NCBI GenBank assembly: GCA_022376465.1
Contig: JACDTU010000004.1
Span: forward strand, 372,001-436,000
Length of the DNA: 64,000 bases
Direction: 5' to 3'
Source of the DNA: Cubamyces lactineus
Taxonomy: Eukaryota; Basidiomycota; Agaricomycetes; Polyporales; Polyporaceae
Under the pieces are notes generated by a model, which had not been told where the DNA came from, ran no database searches, and saw only the letters and a program-made list of their open reading frames with translations. Below, piece by piece: positions 1-10,017 of the stretch. Every line of letters begins with the position of its first letter. The stretch's first letter is position 1. The translations under genes and the position numbers were made by a program.

Positions 1-2
1 CA

Positions 3-125
3 CAAGTAGAGGTAGAATTGCTTAGATGGCAGTATAGGGACCAGAAGTTACTGCGGAATCTCCCATATGACAGGCCCATTCGTGAATTAGGCATGGATCC
101 AAGAGCATTGGAAGCATACGAGTAG
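3..125 (+). CDS. 3' end of an unidentified gene (partial)
   Basis: The window opens inside a reading frame that runs from base 3 to a TAG at 123-125. It encodes about 40 residues ending in RPIRELGMDPRALEAYE. The composition, rich in Arg, Leu, Glu and Tyr, looks like a real C-terminus rather than noise. I do not recognise the family. The upstream part, including the start, lies outside the window, and an intron boundary near the left edge cannot be excluded. Confidence 0.45.
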   Translation, partial: QVEVELLRWQYRDQKLLRNLPYDRPIRELGMDPRALEAYE

Positions 126-750
126 CATACCACGATACCCCCCTCCCCCACCGCCACCCGCCACTCGCCACAACTGGGAGAATGGCTCGTCAACGTAAAT
201 GACGTTCGCACCCGAACCACACAAGGCGAAACATCAGAACTCATCTGGTCCGGGTATATGAGAAGGTACGGGAGGTTCTATTGTTGCAAAGTCAACACTC
301 CCACCGGATGTTTCGGATAGTGCGCTCATGACCTCACGTCGAGCTTCAACACAGACGTCCAGCGTCGCATTGTCGGCTGTGGTGAGCGTACGTGATTGCA
401 ACAATACGAAGCTTACCTGCATATTACTGTTGCAAGAGCTTGAATGGCTGCAGTCCATGGGCATCTAGTCGCTGCTACCTAGCACTGCAGACTAACAAAA
501 GTCGCTTTCATGGAGCTCTCATATTTCAAGTTTTTCGTGACTGTTTCCGTTGTGTATAGCAAAGACAAGACGGGAGCAAGCGTGAGGATGGTGGACGAGG
601 GTGGACGTGTGCACCGCGGCATCTACTAGTATGTCAGGTTGCTTGTCCGCGAAGTCCGGACAAACCACGTGGTATGAGCGCGCCAAAACTTGCCGTAGAG
701 AGCGCGCCGACGTCGGGATCGCTGTACTACCCGCCACCTCCATCCTCGTC
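126..750. other. Intergenic stretch upstream of EF-Ts
   Basis: No supported gene. It holds the 3' flank of the partial left-edge gene and the promoter of the EF-Ts gene. The reading frame of EF-Ts stays open upstream to about 601, but that extension begins with GTG, not ATG, and has no targeting-peptide character, so I treat it as non-coding. Confidence 0.5.
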
Positions 751-1782
751 ATGTTCGCTGCCCGTAGAGTCGCCGCCGCCTCTCGTCTCTACTCTACCGC
801 GCCTCCCGCGAAGCCGTCGGTCAAGCTCATCGGCGAGCTGCGCAAGCTCGTAGACGGCGTCCCGCTCAGCAAGGCCCGCGAAGCGCTCGCTGCCAGCAAC
901 AACGACCTCCAGGGTGCGCTCAAATGGCTCGACGCCGACCGCGCGGCGACGGGGGCGGCCAAGGTCGCGAAGCTCGCCGACCGCCATGCGGGCCAGGGTC
1001 TCGTCGGCGTGCAGGTCCTCTCGCCTGGGTGCCGGCCTGGTGCCGCGGGTGCGGTGCGCGCGGCGATGGTCGAGCTGAACTGCGAGACGGACTTCGTGGC
1101 GCGGAACGAGCTGTTTGGCAAGCTGCTCTGCGACATCGCGCACACCGCTGCGTTCCACGCTGAGCCTGCGAGCGGCGAGAAGTTCATCCAAGCTGTGTCC
1201 TGCGACGCTCTGAACGAGGCGCCTCTCCTTGATCACCTCAACCCCCAGACATCGTCGACGTCGCACGTCACCGTTGGCGAGGCCGTGCGCGACTTGGTCA
1301 CGAAGGTCGGTGAGAAGGTCACACTGAGGAGGGTCGTTTCTATCGCCCGCGACCCGTTCCCGGCTCAGCAGCGTCATCTGGGTCTGCGCATCTTCCCCTA
1401 CCTCCACGGCTCCGTTCACATCCCGACGAATGGCACGAAGGGGACTCTCGCGCTCCTCGCCCTCAAGTCTCCTCAACTACCCTCCTTGATCGTCTCCGAC
1501 GAGTTCCAGCAGAAGCTCGCTGCGCTCGAGCGTTCCATTGGCCGCACGATCGTCGGCTTCCCCACCGCGGTGATCCGCTCGCAAACCGGTGAACCAAACC
1601 CCGAAGCGCTATATGAGCAACCTTCGGACATGTTCACGGACAAGCAGGGCAACAACGTCGAGGAAGAGCTGCGTCATTGGGCACGGAAGGTTGGCTTGGC
1701 CACGGAAGACGCAGAGGGTAGCGGGATTGAGGTTCTCGAGTTCGCGAAGTGGTCGGTGGGCGAGTTGACCGAGAGCAACTAG
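751..1782 (+). CDS. TSF1: Elongation factor Ts, mitochondrial
   Basis: Guanine-nucleotide exchange factor for mitochondrial EF-Tu; it returns EF-Tu from the GDP to the GTP form during organellar translation. It is intronless and 343 residues long from the ATG at 751. The first 20 residues (MFAARRVAAASRLYS) are basic and amphipathic, as expected for a mitochondrial presequence. A UBA/TS-N helical domain follows at about 25-62, and the diagnostic EF-Ts core with ELNCETDFVARNE lies at about 108-120. The C-terminal half carries the dimerisation-like domain. The ATG at 751 is chosen over the open GTG frame from 601 because it places the presequence at the N-terminus. EF-Ts is normally conserved in fungi except budding yeasts such as Saccharomyces. 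Confidence 0.93.
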   Translation: MFAARRVAAASRLYSTAPPAKPSVKLIGELRKLVDGVPLSKAREALAASNNDLQGALKWLDADRAATGAAKVAKLADRHAGQGLVGVQVLSPGCRPGAAGAVRAAMVELNCETDFVARNELFGKLLCDIAHTAAFHAEPASGEKFIQAVSCDALNEAPLLDHLNPQTSSTSHVTVGEAVRDLVTKVGEKVTLRRVVSIARDPFPAQQRHLGLRIFPYLHGSVHIPTNGTKGTLALLALKSPQLPSLIVSDEFQQKLAALERSIGRTIVGFPTAVIRSQTGEPNPEALYEQPSDMFTDKQGNNVEEELRHWARKVGLATEDAEGSGIEVLEFAKWSVGELTESN

Positions 1783-2791
1783 AACGCTTGATCCCATCAT
1801 AGGTACGTATGCGACGTTCTGACTGCTGGTCATTGTAACGTTAAAGCCTCACAACGTATAGATGGCAACACCTATATCACTATCCAAGTATAATCCACAG
1901 TGTAATATATACGCACGCTATAGCATCACTACTCATCTTTGATCGCTCAGAGCGAACGCCTGCCGAAGCTCAAGAGCGCTGAAGCCTAGCTGGCATACAA
2001 GTCATCTTGACTTCATACCTGAGGCTGAAGCGGCGCCATACAGCAGGCATGCAGTGGACAAAGTATACGAAATCCAACCTCATACTTCGCAGGTGATAGC
2101 GTCCTGGTAATCATACCAATCCTCCGAAATAGGACATAAGATGGTGCAGCTGCACAGTACTTCGCATACTAGTCCATCTGGGTTGCATTCGGAGGGATCC
2201 ATCCATACTTGAGGTCCACGTCTGCATTGCTTCCAGTACCAATACAGCAACGTACTAGTACTGTTGACTACCGATTCTGTGTCTGCACGCTTATACGAAC
2301 AAGGTCAAAGTCCGAAACGTACCTGGGAGCACGGCGTTCCGCCCAGATTCTCAGCGCGCATATGTCATCCCACAGAGACCATGAGAGGGAAAGTGAAAGA
2401 CGAAAATAACACAAGATCACAGATGGGCCATGGGCGGTGAATCAGGTGAACACGTTGGGTTAGACAATGCCAGCAAACAAGTACGCGCAGGATAGAGGAC
2501 AATGAGTAAAAGCGAGAGGCAGAAGGAAAGGTGTGACGGAAAAGAGGAAGACAGTTTGCGAAAGCGTGACAAGGAGCTGAGCAGGGACGGGCGTCTGCGA
2601 AAGCGAAAGCGCAAAGACGACCGCGGCAGTTGCACGCAAGGATCAATTGCAGCCTCTGCCACTGTTCCGTTCCACCCTCCACCCTCCTGGGCTCAGCCCT
2701 CTCTACCATTCTCCTCCTCAGCCTCTTCACCTCCTGCCTTCCTGCCAGGCTCAAATTCCACCACCGCGCCCGCCACGCCCACCACTACCCC
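1783..2791. other. Intergenic region between EF-Ts and the taxilin-like gene
   Basis: No convincing gene on either strand. Short open frames overlap one another and show no domain or splice logic. It should contain the EF-Ts 3' end and the promoter of the downstream coiled-coil gene. A polypyrimidine-rich tract lies just before the ATG at 2792. Confidence 0.45.
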
Positions 2792-4988
2792 ATGAACGGC
2801 ACACAGACTGCCAGACAAGGCAGACCCGCACCCGCCGGCCCAACACCCCCCGCGCCCGCTGCTGCACCACCCGTTCCGCCAAATACCGCGCACACCCAGC
2901 CCGGCACACGTCCACCCAACGGCGCACCGGCTAATGCCACCCATGCACCCGCGCAGAAGGGCAAGAAGAAGGCCCCGGAACAGCCTGTTGATCCCACCCA
3001 GATGTACGAGACGCTGAAGAATCGCATCGCAGCACTCGAGGAGGAGGAAGTCCACGAAGAGGAAGAGGAGAGGAGGTTTGGTGCGTCTGCTTCCGCGTGT
3101 CCTCCCAGAGTAGCTCTTTGACCCAACGTAGCCGAGGAGGCGCAGAAGTCCGTGTCTGGCATGACGGAAACTGCGATCCACGCAAAGTATATCGAACTCG
3201 TGCGTCTCATGACCTTATCCTTGGCAGCAGCAGCGCACATTGACCGGCCCATGTCAGTTCGCGGAGCTGAAACGGTTAGAACGCGACCATGCAAAGGAGA
3301 AGCAAAAGCTCGTGAAGGACAAGGATGCAGGTGCGTAGAACACCGGAGCAGACGACCGGAGGTGGTGTCGCTCAATCATGTCACGCAAACAGCCAAGAGC
3401 CAGTTGACCAAGGCGAACCAGACCAAGGCCAAGATGGAGAACCTGGCTCGGGAACTGCAGAAGGTGACCGCCAGCCCGTATACTCACCACGTCCCGGTTT
3501 TGACTGTTCCCGCAGGATAACAAGAAGCTAAGGGTGGGTCGCCTCGCTGACCCGACATTCCCATCCCTCGTTTCTCACAGGCTTCCGCTCTCTGCAGGAA
3601 GACAGCAAACGATTAGCGACGTGCGTGGAGGAGGCTCAGGAAGAGGTGCGTTCCCCCCAGCTGATCCCAATCCCTCGGATGTGGCGCAGCAACGCTCACG
3701 ACGGCGCGTGGCCGCATAGATCTCGCAAATGAAGGCGGACATGGCCAAGCGTGCGGAGCGCGCGAAGATCCAGGAGAGCAAGTACCGCGAGATGCCCGAC
3801 ATCGTCGTGCGCGTCGTGTGCAAGTACCGCGCGGAGCTCTACTTCAAAATCTCGCGCAAGACGAAGCTATCGCGGCTCTTCAACGCGTGGACGGAGCGCA
3901 TGGAGACGAACATGAACGGCGGCGGGAGTGCTGTGTCTGCGTCTCCCGCAGGCGCGAGCACTGTGAGCGCAGGGAACGGGAAGAAGGGAGGGAGCCCGCA
4001 GCTTAATGGGACGATCAGGTCAGACGCGGCGAGCACGAGCGGGTCGTCCTCCTCGTTGAGTGGTAACTCGATGCAGTTCATATTCTCGCATGGGGGACGG
4101 ACGCTGGAGCCAGACCAGACCCCAGAGGAGGCGGGTATTGAGGAAGGGGACGTCATCTTGGCTGTTGAGATGATGGACCTGACCGAGGGTCCTGGTACGG
4201 AGGAGCTGGACGAGCCCCAGCCCGTACGCCAGAAATTGAGGAAAGAGTGGGTCGAAAACCCAACAGAGTGCGTGGTGATTTCTCACTTCCAAGGACCACG
4301 AACGTGCCGGACGTGGAGGATGGCTGCTGACATCTTGCACAGGGCGCGGAAGACGCTCCAGAGTATATTCGATGGAGTGTGCGTACCCAACACACACCCT
4401 GGAGCTTATAATGGCTGATTGGCTGACCCGCACTGTGCGTTGGCAGTGTCCAAGAACGGCTCAAGGAGGTCCTCCGACAGTATAAGCTGCGGGAAAGCCA
4501 CTTTGAGTGCGTCGTCCGCTCAAAGGAGCTCGAGGTCCTCCTCTCGCGCGCGCGAGCCGCAGAACAGAAGCAGCTCGCCGACGCGGAGAAGGCGCGAGCC
4601 GACAAGATGGAAGACGAGGTGCGTGCAACTCCATCTGCCCATTTGCCGTCGAAATCCGGTCTCACGCGCATCTCGACGATACACAGAACAGGGCGTTGCG
4701 TCGAGATCTCGACGAGGCGACAGAGCAGCAAACAGTCCTGGTGAACAAACTCCTATCTTGCTGTCACGAAGTACGTGCTCCCTCTTTTCCTTCACTCGTC
4801 CCTCGCCGTTCGCCTGCTCACTAGCCCGTTTGTCTCTCCCTTACCCCCTCACTCCTTCCCAACAGCCCGACAGCGAGCGGACACGACAATTCCTACAATC
4901 CCTACATGGGGCACTGCACAGCAAAGACCTGCACAAACCAGCGGAGATCGATAAGGCGAATAGTCGGCGGGTGGACGGCGGCTCGTGA
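2792..4988 (+). CDS. Taxilin-family coiled-coil protein with an embedded SUMO-like domain
   Basis: Taxilins are coiled-coil proteins that bind syntaxins and act in vesicle traffic. I reconstruct 11 exons: 2792-3080, 3132-3199, 3258-3330, 3393-3463, 3516-3533, 3598-3645, 3720-4267, 4343-4378, 4447-4618, 4687-4770 and 4866-4988. All junctions are GT-AG and in phase, giving 509 residues. The N-terminus (1-60) is Pro/Ala-rich. Taxilin coiled coil runs from about 70 to 213 (for example AKMENLARELQKDNKKLRED) and resumes at about 372 (IFDGVVQERLKEVLRQYKLRE). Between them, residues about 214-371 form a SUMO/Rad60-SLD-like fold: a strand-rich start (MPDIVVRVVCKYRAELYFKI), then TKLSRLFNAW, then QFIFSHGGRTLEPDQTPEEAG and a strand ending VEMMDL. 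A Ser/Gly-rich linker splits it. No C-terminal diglycine is seen, so conjugation is not expected. The C-terminal coiled coil is shorter than in animal taxilins. Confidence 0.8.
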
Positions 4989-5413
4989 CAGTGAGCGTGG
5001 GCGGGCGTGCGGCGGACGGTCCTTGTTTTTACGTGTACTGCTCCTGCGTGCGTGCCCATCGAAGTTCACTGGTTTGTTCCGACGATGAGGCGATGAGTGC
5101 ACTGTGCCCGTTTGCCTGCTCTTGCTGCTGCTCCGCTTGCGTAGGCGAGGTAGCTAGGCTTGCGCATGCTCGTTGTCGCGACAGGCGCAAAGGATGGTGG
5201 GTAGTGTCACAGAGCTGGATGATAACTCGATTATGAAGGTAAGAGGAGCCATAAGGAAGCGTAAGATGTCCGATGTCCGCTGGTAACGATGCGACGACGA
5301 TGACGACGACGGATATACGATGGTACTACACTGAGTCCGATGCATCACACTACTGCACTACTCTTGCTGCTGCTCCGGGAGAGATACCTCTCAGCCAATC
5401 AATCCTGCCCGTC
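4989..5413. other. Convergent intergenic region
   Basis: This lies between the stop of the taxilin-like gene (plus strand) and the stop of UAP1 (minus strand). It should hold both 3' untranslated regions. A short repetitive tract of GACGATGACGACGAC type occurs near 5290-5310. No gene is seen. Confidence 0.4.
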
Positions 5414-6947
5414 CTACACTAGGGCATCAAGCTCCTCTACCGACTCGACGTACCCCGAGCGCGAGAACGTCTTGCCCTTGACGGACTCGAGACCCTCGCC
5501 GGCGTACGTGACGAGCGGAGAGAGCTCGATCTCGACGCCGTCAAGCACCTTCGCGCCGGCAGCCTCGAGGAAGCGGCGGTGCTGCGCAAGGAGGTCGCGA
5601 CGGCTCGTCTCGGGGTCGTCCGAGCCTGTGCCAGGCGCGTTCTTGAGCGGGCTAAACTCGTCCGCGCGGACGACCTCGAGCACGGCGAAGCGCTTCGTGA
5701 ACGGGAAGACGTCAAAGACGAACATCTCGAGCTTCATGCCGTTCGGCTTCGCGGGCTTGACCGCGGCGCCGGACGCGAGGTCGACATGCGGGATCTTCTT
5801 GCGCGCGATGTGGAACGCGAGCTCGTCCTCGAACGCCTCGACGGAGCGGAGGAAGTCCGTCGTGTAGAAGTGGTTCACGATGTTCGCCGCGCGGAACGCG
5901 AGCTCGCCCTTGGCGTCCCGGCGCTCCGCCTGCTCGCGCGAGATCTCCGAGTACTCGACGACGCTGAACTTGTCGCCGCGGCGCGCGACGACGCCGACGG
6001 ACTCGGTCGGGTACGCCTTCGGGACGACCTTGGCCGCGCAGTCCGCCTGCTTTTGGATGCAGTACCCGACGAAGACGGGGTCCGCGATGCGCACGAGGCA
6101 GTTGTCGACGCCGTAGCTGTGCACGTAGCGCACGCCGCGCCGGTCGAGGTCGGAGAGGACGGTGTGGGATTTGTCCGAGGGAGAAAGTGGCTGGCGGAGC
6201 GCGGCGTAGAGACCGCCGTTGCCTTCTGGTGCGACGGCCACCCGTGAGCGCGTCTCCAACAAGACCTTGCCATCCATGGTGAGACATGGCAGTGTTCCTG
6301 TAATTACCGCTCAATACACGCAGCACGGCGCTGTCTTGTTCGCGATACATACCTTGCTCGAAGAAGATGACATTCTTCGCATCGAGGCCGAAGTGGTTGT
6401 GCTTTTGGAAGAACGCCTCCGTCTCCTCCCTCGTAGGACCGCTCGTCATGACATACCATGGGATCACGACGGATCCTGTAGGCTTGCCGGTCAGCTCTTC
6501 TACGATCCTCTGCAATCGCGCGATGCGTTCCGCCTGGAGTTGGAAGAGAGACTTGTGGGAGGGTAGGCCAATGTCATAGCACCCCTTGGGCGCAGAGCTG
6601 CCTAGCCGTGTTCCTTGACCACCAGCCATGAGAAGCACACCGACCTCGCCGCGCGCGATGGCCTGCAGGCCGGTCTCCCGCCATTCGCGCGTCTTCTCGG
6701 GCACACCAATCACGGAGTCGGCCGCGTCTTCGGGAAGAGGCTCGATGGGCTCCTTGCCGCCGCTGGACTCGAGCTCCTTCTCGGAGGAGACGGCCTTGTT
6801 GTAGATGCGGTTGACGCGCTCGATGTCGAGGGCCTCGAGCTGCGCGCGCAGGGCATCGCGCTCGGACTGGTCGAGGACGTCCCAGAAGGTGAAGAGATGG
6901 CCCTGGCCTGCAGATTCGTAGCGTTGGCGGAGATTATCGATGGACAT
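5414..6947 (-). CDS. UAP1: UDP-N-acetylglucosamine pyrophosphorylase
   Basis: Catalyses UTP + GlcNAc-1-phosphate to UDP-GlcNAc + PPi, the last step to the donor used for chitin, N-glycans and GPI anchors. Two exons, 6353-6947 and 5414-6297, are joined by a 55-nt GT-AG intron to give 492 residues, the usual size for fungal Uap1/Qri1. The nucleotide-binding signature LLMAGGQGTRLG is at about residues 105-116, and the SSAPKG motif follows. The second exon starts with TLPCLTMDGKVLLET and contains SYGVDNCLVRIADP, the conserved UDP-sugar pocket. The C-terminal region is complete. Both exons belong to one gene because the splice restores phase exactly and the halves match consecutive parts of the family. 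Confidence 0.95.
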
Positions 6948-8240
6948 GACGGATAGAGTATGCGAGGATTAATAGATGGTGATGAGGGGGAAAGTGGAGG
7001 AAAGGAGAGGAAGGGATGAGATGAGTGTCGAGTACTTAAACGTGCGGTAAACGTTGGACTCGCATCGCGTCCGTCGCAGATCGCCCAACTCGGAAGTCTC
7101 CGTTTCCGGCGGCACAGCCAGCAACCCTCGTCCCCGTCCGGCGGTGCGCTCATGGCTGTGGCTTTCTCAATCCGCAACCACGACCATCTCCTCGTTATGC
7201 ACTGGCTTTGTCGACGTGTCTGCACGCCGCAAGGCGTCGAACGTGGGCTCTGCGGTGCCCGAGCTGCGAATTAACGGCTATTCTCCTCCGCTCGGACGGC
7301 CGTTCGTCTCACCTGTAGCCTGCAGCCTGCAGGTATCCTGCCATCCTGACACGGTGCTCTATGCCATCATGATCTCCTCTTTATTTCCCTAAACGCGAGC
7401 TGTACTGATGCACGGGCACAACCTTCTCTGCCTCGTTTCAACGCCGGGAAGAGCGGCGCTAACAGACCGAAGGCAGTCTCGCGCTGTAATACTCCGATAT
7501 CTCTATCCAAGTCCAAAGGGTGTCTTCCTCAGCTTCACGTGCGATAAAGTGTAGTTGTGAACCATTGCCGTCGAGCCTAATGAACGGCCATAGAGTCCCG
7601 CACGCTAACTGGCTCCAGCTCAGATAAAGCGGCGGCCTGGTGCTGGAGGTGGGAGTAAGGTCTTCGTGTCGGATCTATAATCTGCTTCATATATGCCATG
7701 ATGGACTGTGATACAGTGTACGGCGATGGGCAGGGGATGGGAGAGATCTGAACTGCCAGTTCTGGTCAATCTCGCTCACAGACCATGTGCATAATAATCT
7801 ACTAATCCATTCAACGCAGATACTGTATCCAGGTACGCGATCTCCAGTCCCGCGATGGTCTTCTGTGCGAGGACAGATGTCTGACTAGTGCTTGACCACA
7901 GTACGCTCCTAATGCACGCACGGTGGTGCCGGCCGTGACACGACCAGGCAGTTACGGGTTTGCCACTACTTCTATCAGTGCAAGATGGACACTTCGTAGA
8001 TGTCCCATCTCCGCATCGCGCGACGAAGACTGCGGGGTGTCATAGAGTAGGCATGGAATACAAGGGCTGATGAGAAACAGGAAGTACGGTTCCACAAGTG
8101 CTAGCAGCAAAGCCGACAACTGTGATTGCGGTCATGCAGATGCACTGGCTGCGTCGATGCTTCGCGGCTCGTCCCAAATACTTAAGCCAGTGCTTACTGG
8201 GCTGGGTTCTTGCTTCTTGGTTAGAGCTACTACAATACCT
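6948..8240. other. Intergenic region between UAP1 and the first GH5 gene
   Basis: Divergent spacer of about 1.3 kb. No coding signal is convincing. It should include the UAP1 promoter. Towards the right it carries a sequence also present upstream of the second GH5 copy (see the promoter-like motif at 8170-8188). Confidence 0.4.
8170..8188 (+). promoter_or_regulatory. Promoter-like motif shared by both GH5 copies
   Basis: The bases CGTCCCAAATACTTAAGCC lie about 55-70 nt before the ATG of the first GH5 copy. The second copy has CGTCCCAGACTACTTAAGCC about 85-100 nt before its ATG. Conservation in an otherwise divergent upstream region suggests a retained core-promoter element, possibly an AT-rich TATA substitute. 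Function is inferred. Confidence 0.4.
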
Positions 8241-10017
8241 ATGGTGTCCTTCAACGCCCTGCTCACGGGGACCCTTCTCGCCGTCAGTCTTTCTCTGCCG
8301 AGTGCTGGCTTTCCGTATGGCCACCAGTACGTTCGGGGAGTCAACCTTGGCGGATGGCTAGTGCTTGAAGTCTGTATTCAGTTCCAGTGTCTCCGCCGTT
8401 CTGAGATTGACCGTGCTCGTCACAACAGCCGTGGATCACTCCGTCCCTATTCGACAACACCGACAACGAGAAGATCGTTGACGAATGGACCTTCGCGCAG
8501 TACCAAGACTATAATACGACCCTCTCAACGCTCAGAAACCATTGGGATACCTTCATCACCGAGCAAGACTTCATAGAAATTGCCAATGCCAGGTGAGCCG
8601 TGCAAAGCACATGTCTCCGGGGATACTCATCTCACTTCTCCGCCTCCCGCCTGTCATCTACACCTATGTCAGTCTCAACCTCGTCCGTATTCCCATCGGG
8701 TACTGGGCGTTCCAGGTTGGACCGGGCGAGCCCTACATATCCGGACAGCTGCCTTACCTGCAGAAAGCGGTCGGGTGGGCGCGCAACCATGGCCTCCAAA
8801 TTATCGTTGACCTCCACGGTGCCCCAGGTAGCCAGAATGGGTTGGTGCACAATTCCTTGGATCCGCATTTGCGCGCTGTTGCTGAGCAAATACGACACAG
8901 GTATGATAGCTCCGGACAGCGACTCTCGTCACCGCAGTGGCACTCCAACCAGACGAACATCGATCGTACAAAAGCTGTCCTAGAGGAGATTACAGCCCTG
9001 TTCATCAACGATCAGGATGTCGTCTCGGCCATTGAGCCTCTCAATGAGTGCTTCTACTACGTTCATCCCTATCCACGCTGTTGCTGACGGAGGGAATCAT
9101 TAGTCCTGCTGGTTATATGGGAAATGACGTACTTCAAGTAGTCCGCCAGTACTATCAGGACTCGTATCAGCTCATCCGGTGAGTACGCATCGAGTCCCAC
9201 GACAACCTTTCACACAAACGGGTTAACTTCCTTAATATGCCTAGCAACCCCCTGAGTCCCGAGCAGCCGAGCAGCGCTCTGGTCCTACTTCATGACGCCT
9301 TCCAGAAGCCAGGGTGTGTCTTCCTCTGTCCATGTATAGATCTGCACTCGCCAACGCAGATGTCTTCTCCCGTCATGGTAGTTATTGGAATGGCTTCGAG
9401 AGGCCGCCACAGTGGGAAGACGTGGCGATGGATACCCACTCCTACCAGATATTCAACAGCCCGCAAGTGAGTCTCCCAACCATGCCATGTGCTGGTGCAT
9501 CATATTGCTTTTGCGGATGCTGATCGTGCCGGACAAGATCACCTACAACCCCGAGCAGCACACGCAGGCGGCATGCGACCAGTCCTCGACCTTTTCTCAG
9601 TTCGGCCTGTGGGTCATCGTCGGCGAATGGACGCCTGCCTATACGGACTGCGCGAAGTACCTGAACGGCCGTGGTGTCGGCGCACGCTACGACGGCTCGT
9701 ACTCTGGCTCGCAGTGGGTCGGCAACTGCGAAGGACTCACCGGGACCGGCGACACCTTCAGCGAAGAATACAAAATGAATCTGAACAAGTACTGGGATGC
9801 ACAGGTGCGCATCGCTTTGAACAATGTATAGGACTTTCATTGATCGGGCTGTCGATGCGGCGCATAGACGATCGCTTTCGAGAGAAGCACCCAGGGTTGG
9901 GTCCAGCGGACGTGGAAAACCGAGAGCGCCCACGAATGGTCATACCAGGCTGGCCTCCAATACGGATGGATTCCTTGGAATCCGTCTCAACACAGGTATT
10001 CAGGAATCTGTGGGTAG
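8241..10017 (+). CDS. GH5 exo-beta-1,3-glucanase, copy 1 (predicted catalytic Asp)
   Basis: Secreted family GH5_9 glucan 1,3-beta-glucosidase; such enzymes trim beta-1,3-glucan in the fungal wall. The ATG at 8241 opens a signal peptide (MVSFNALLTGTLLAVSL), followed by FPYGHQYVRGVNLGGWLVLE. Ten or so exons can be joined in phase using the same intron positions as copy 2, ending at the TAG at 10015-10017 with ICG. The nucleophile motif VGEWTPAYTDCAKYLNG is intact. The acid/base codon is split by an intron: GA at 9046-9047 joins T at 9104, giving N-D-P where copy 2 has N-E-P. Several donors are weaker than in copy 2 (for example GTCTGT at 8370). It is either an expressed paralogue with altered activity or an early pseudogene. 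No internal stop codon is seen in my splice model. Confidence 0.75.

Noticed and set aside
601..750. N-terminal extension of EF-Ts
   Set aside because: Starts with GTG and would bury the mitochondrial presequence.
727..1476. 249-residue open frame antisense to EF-Ts
   Set aside because: Arg-rich shadow of a GC-rich coding gene; the sense strand has unmistakable EF-Ts motifs.
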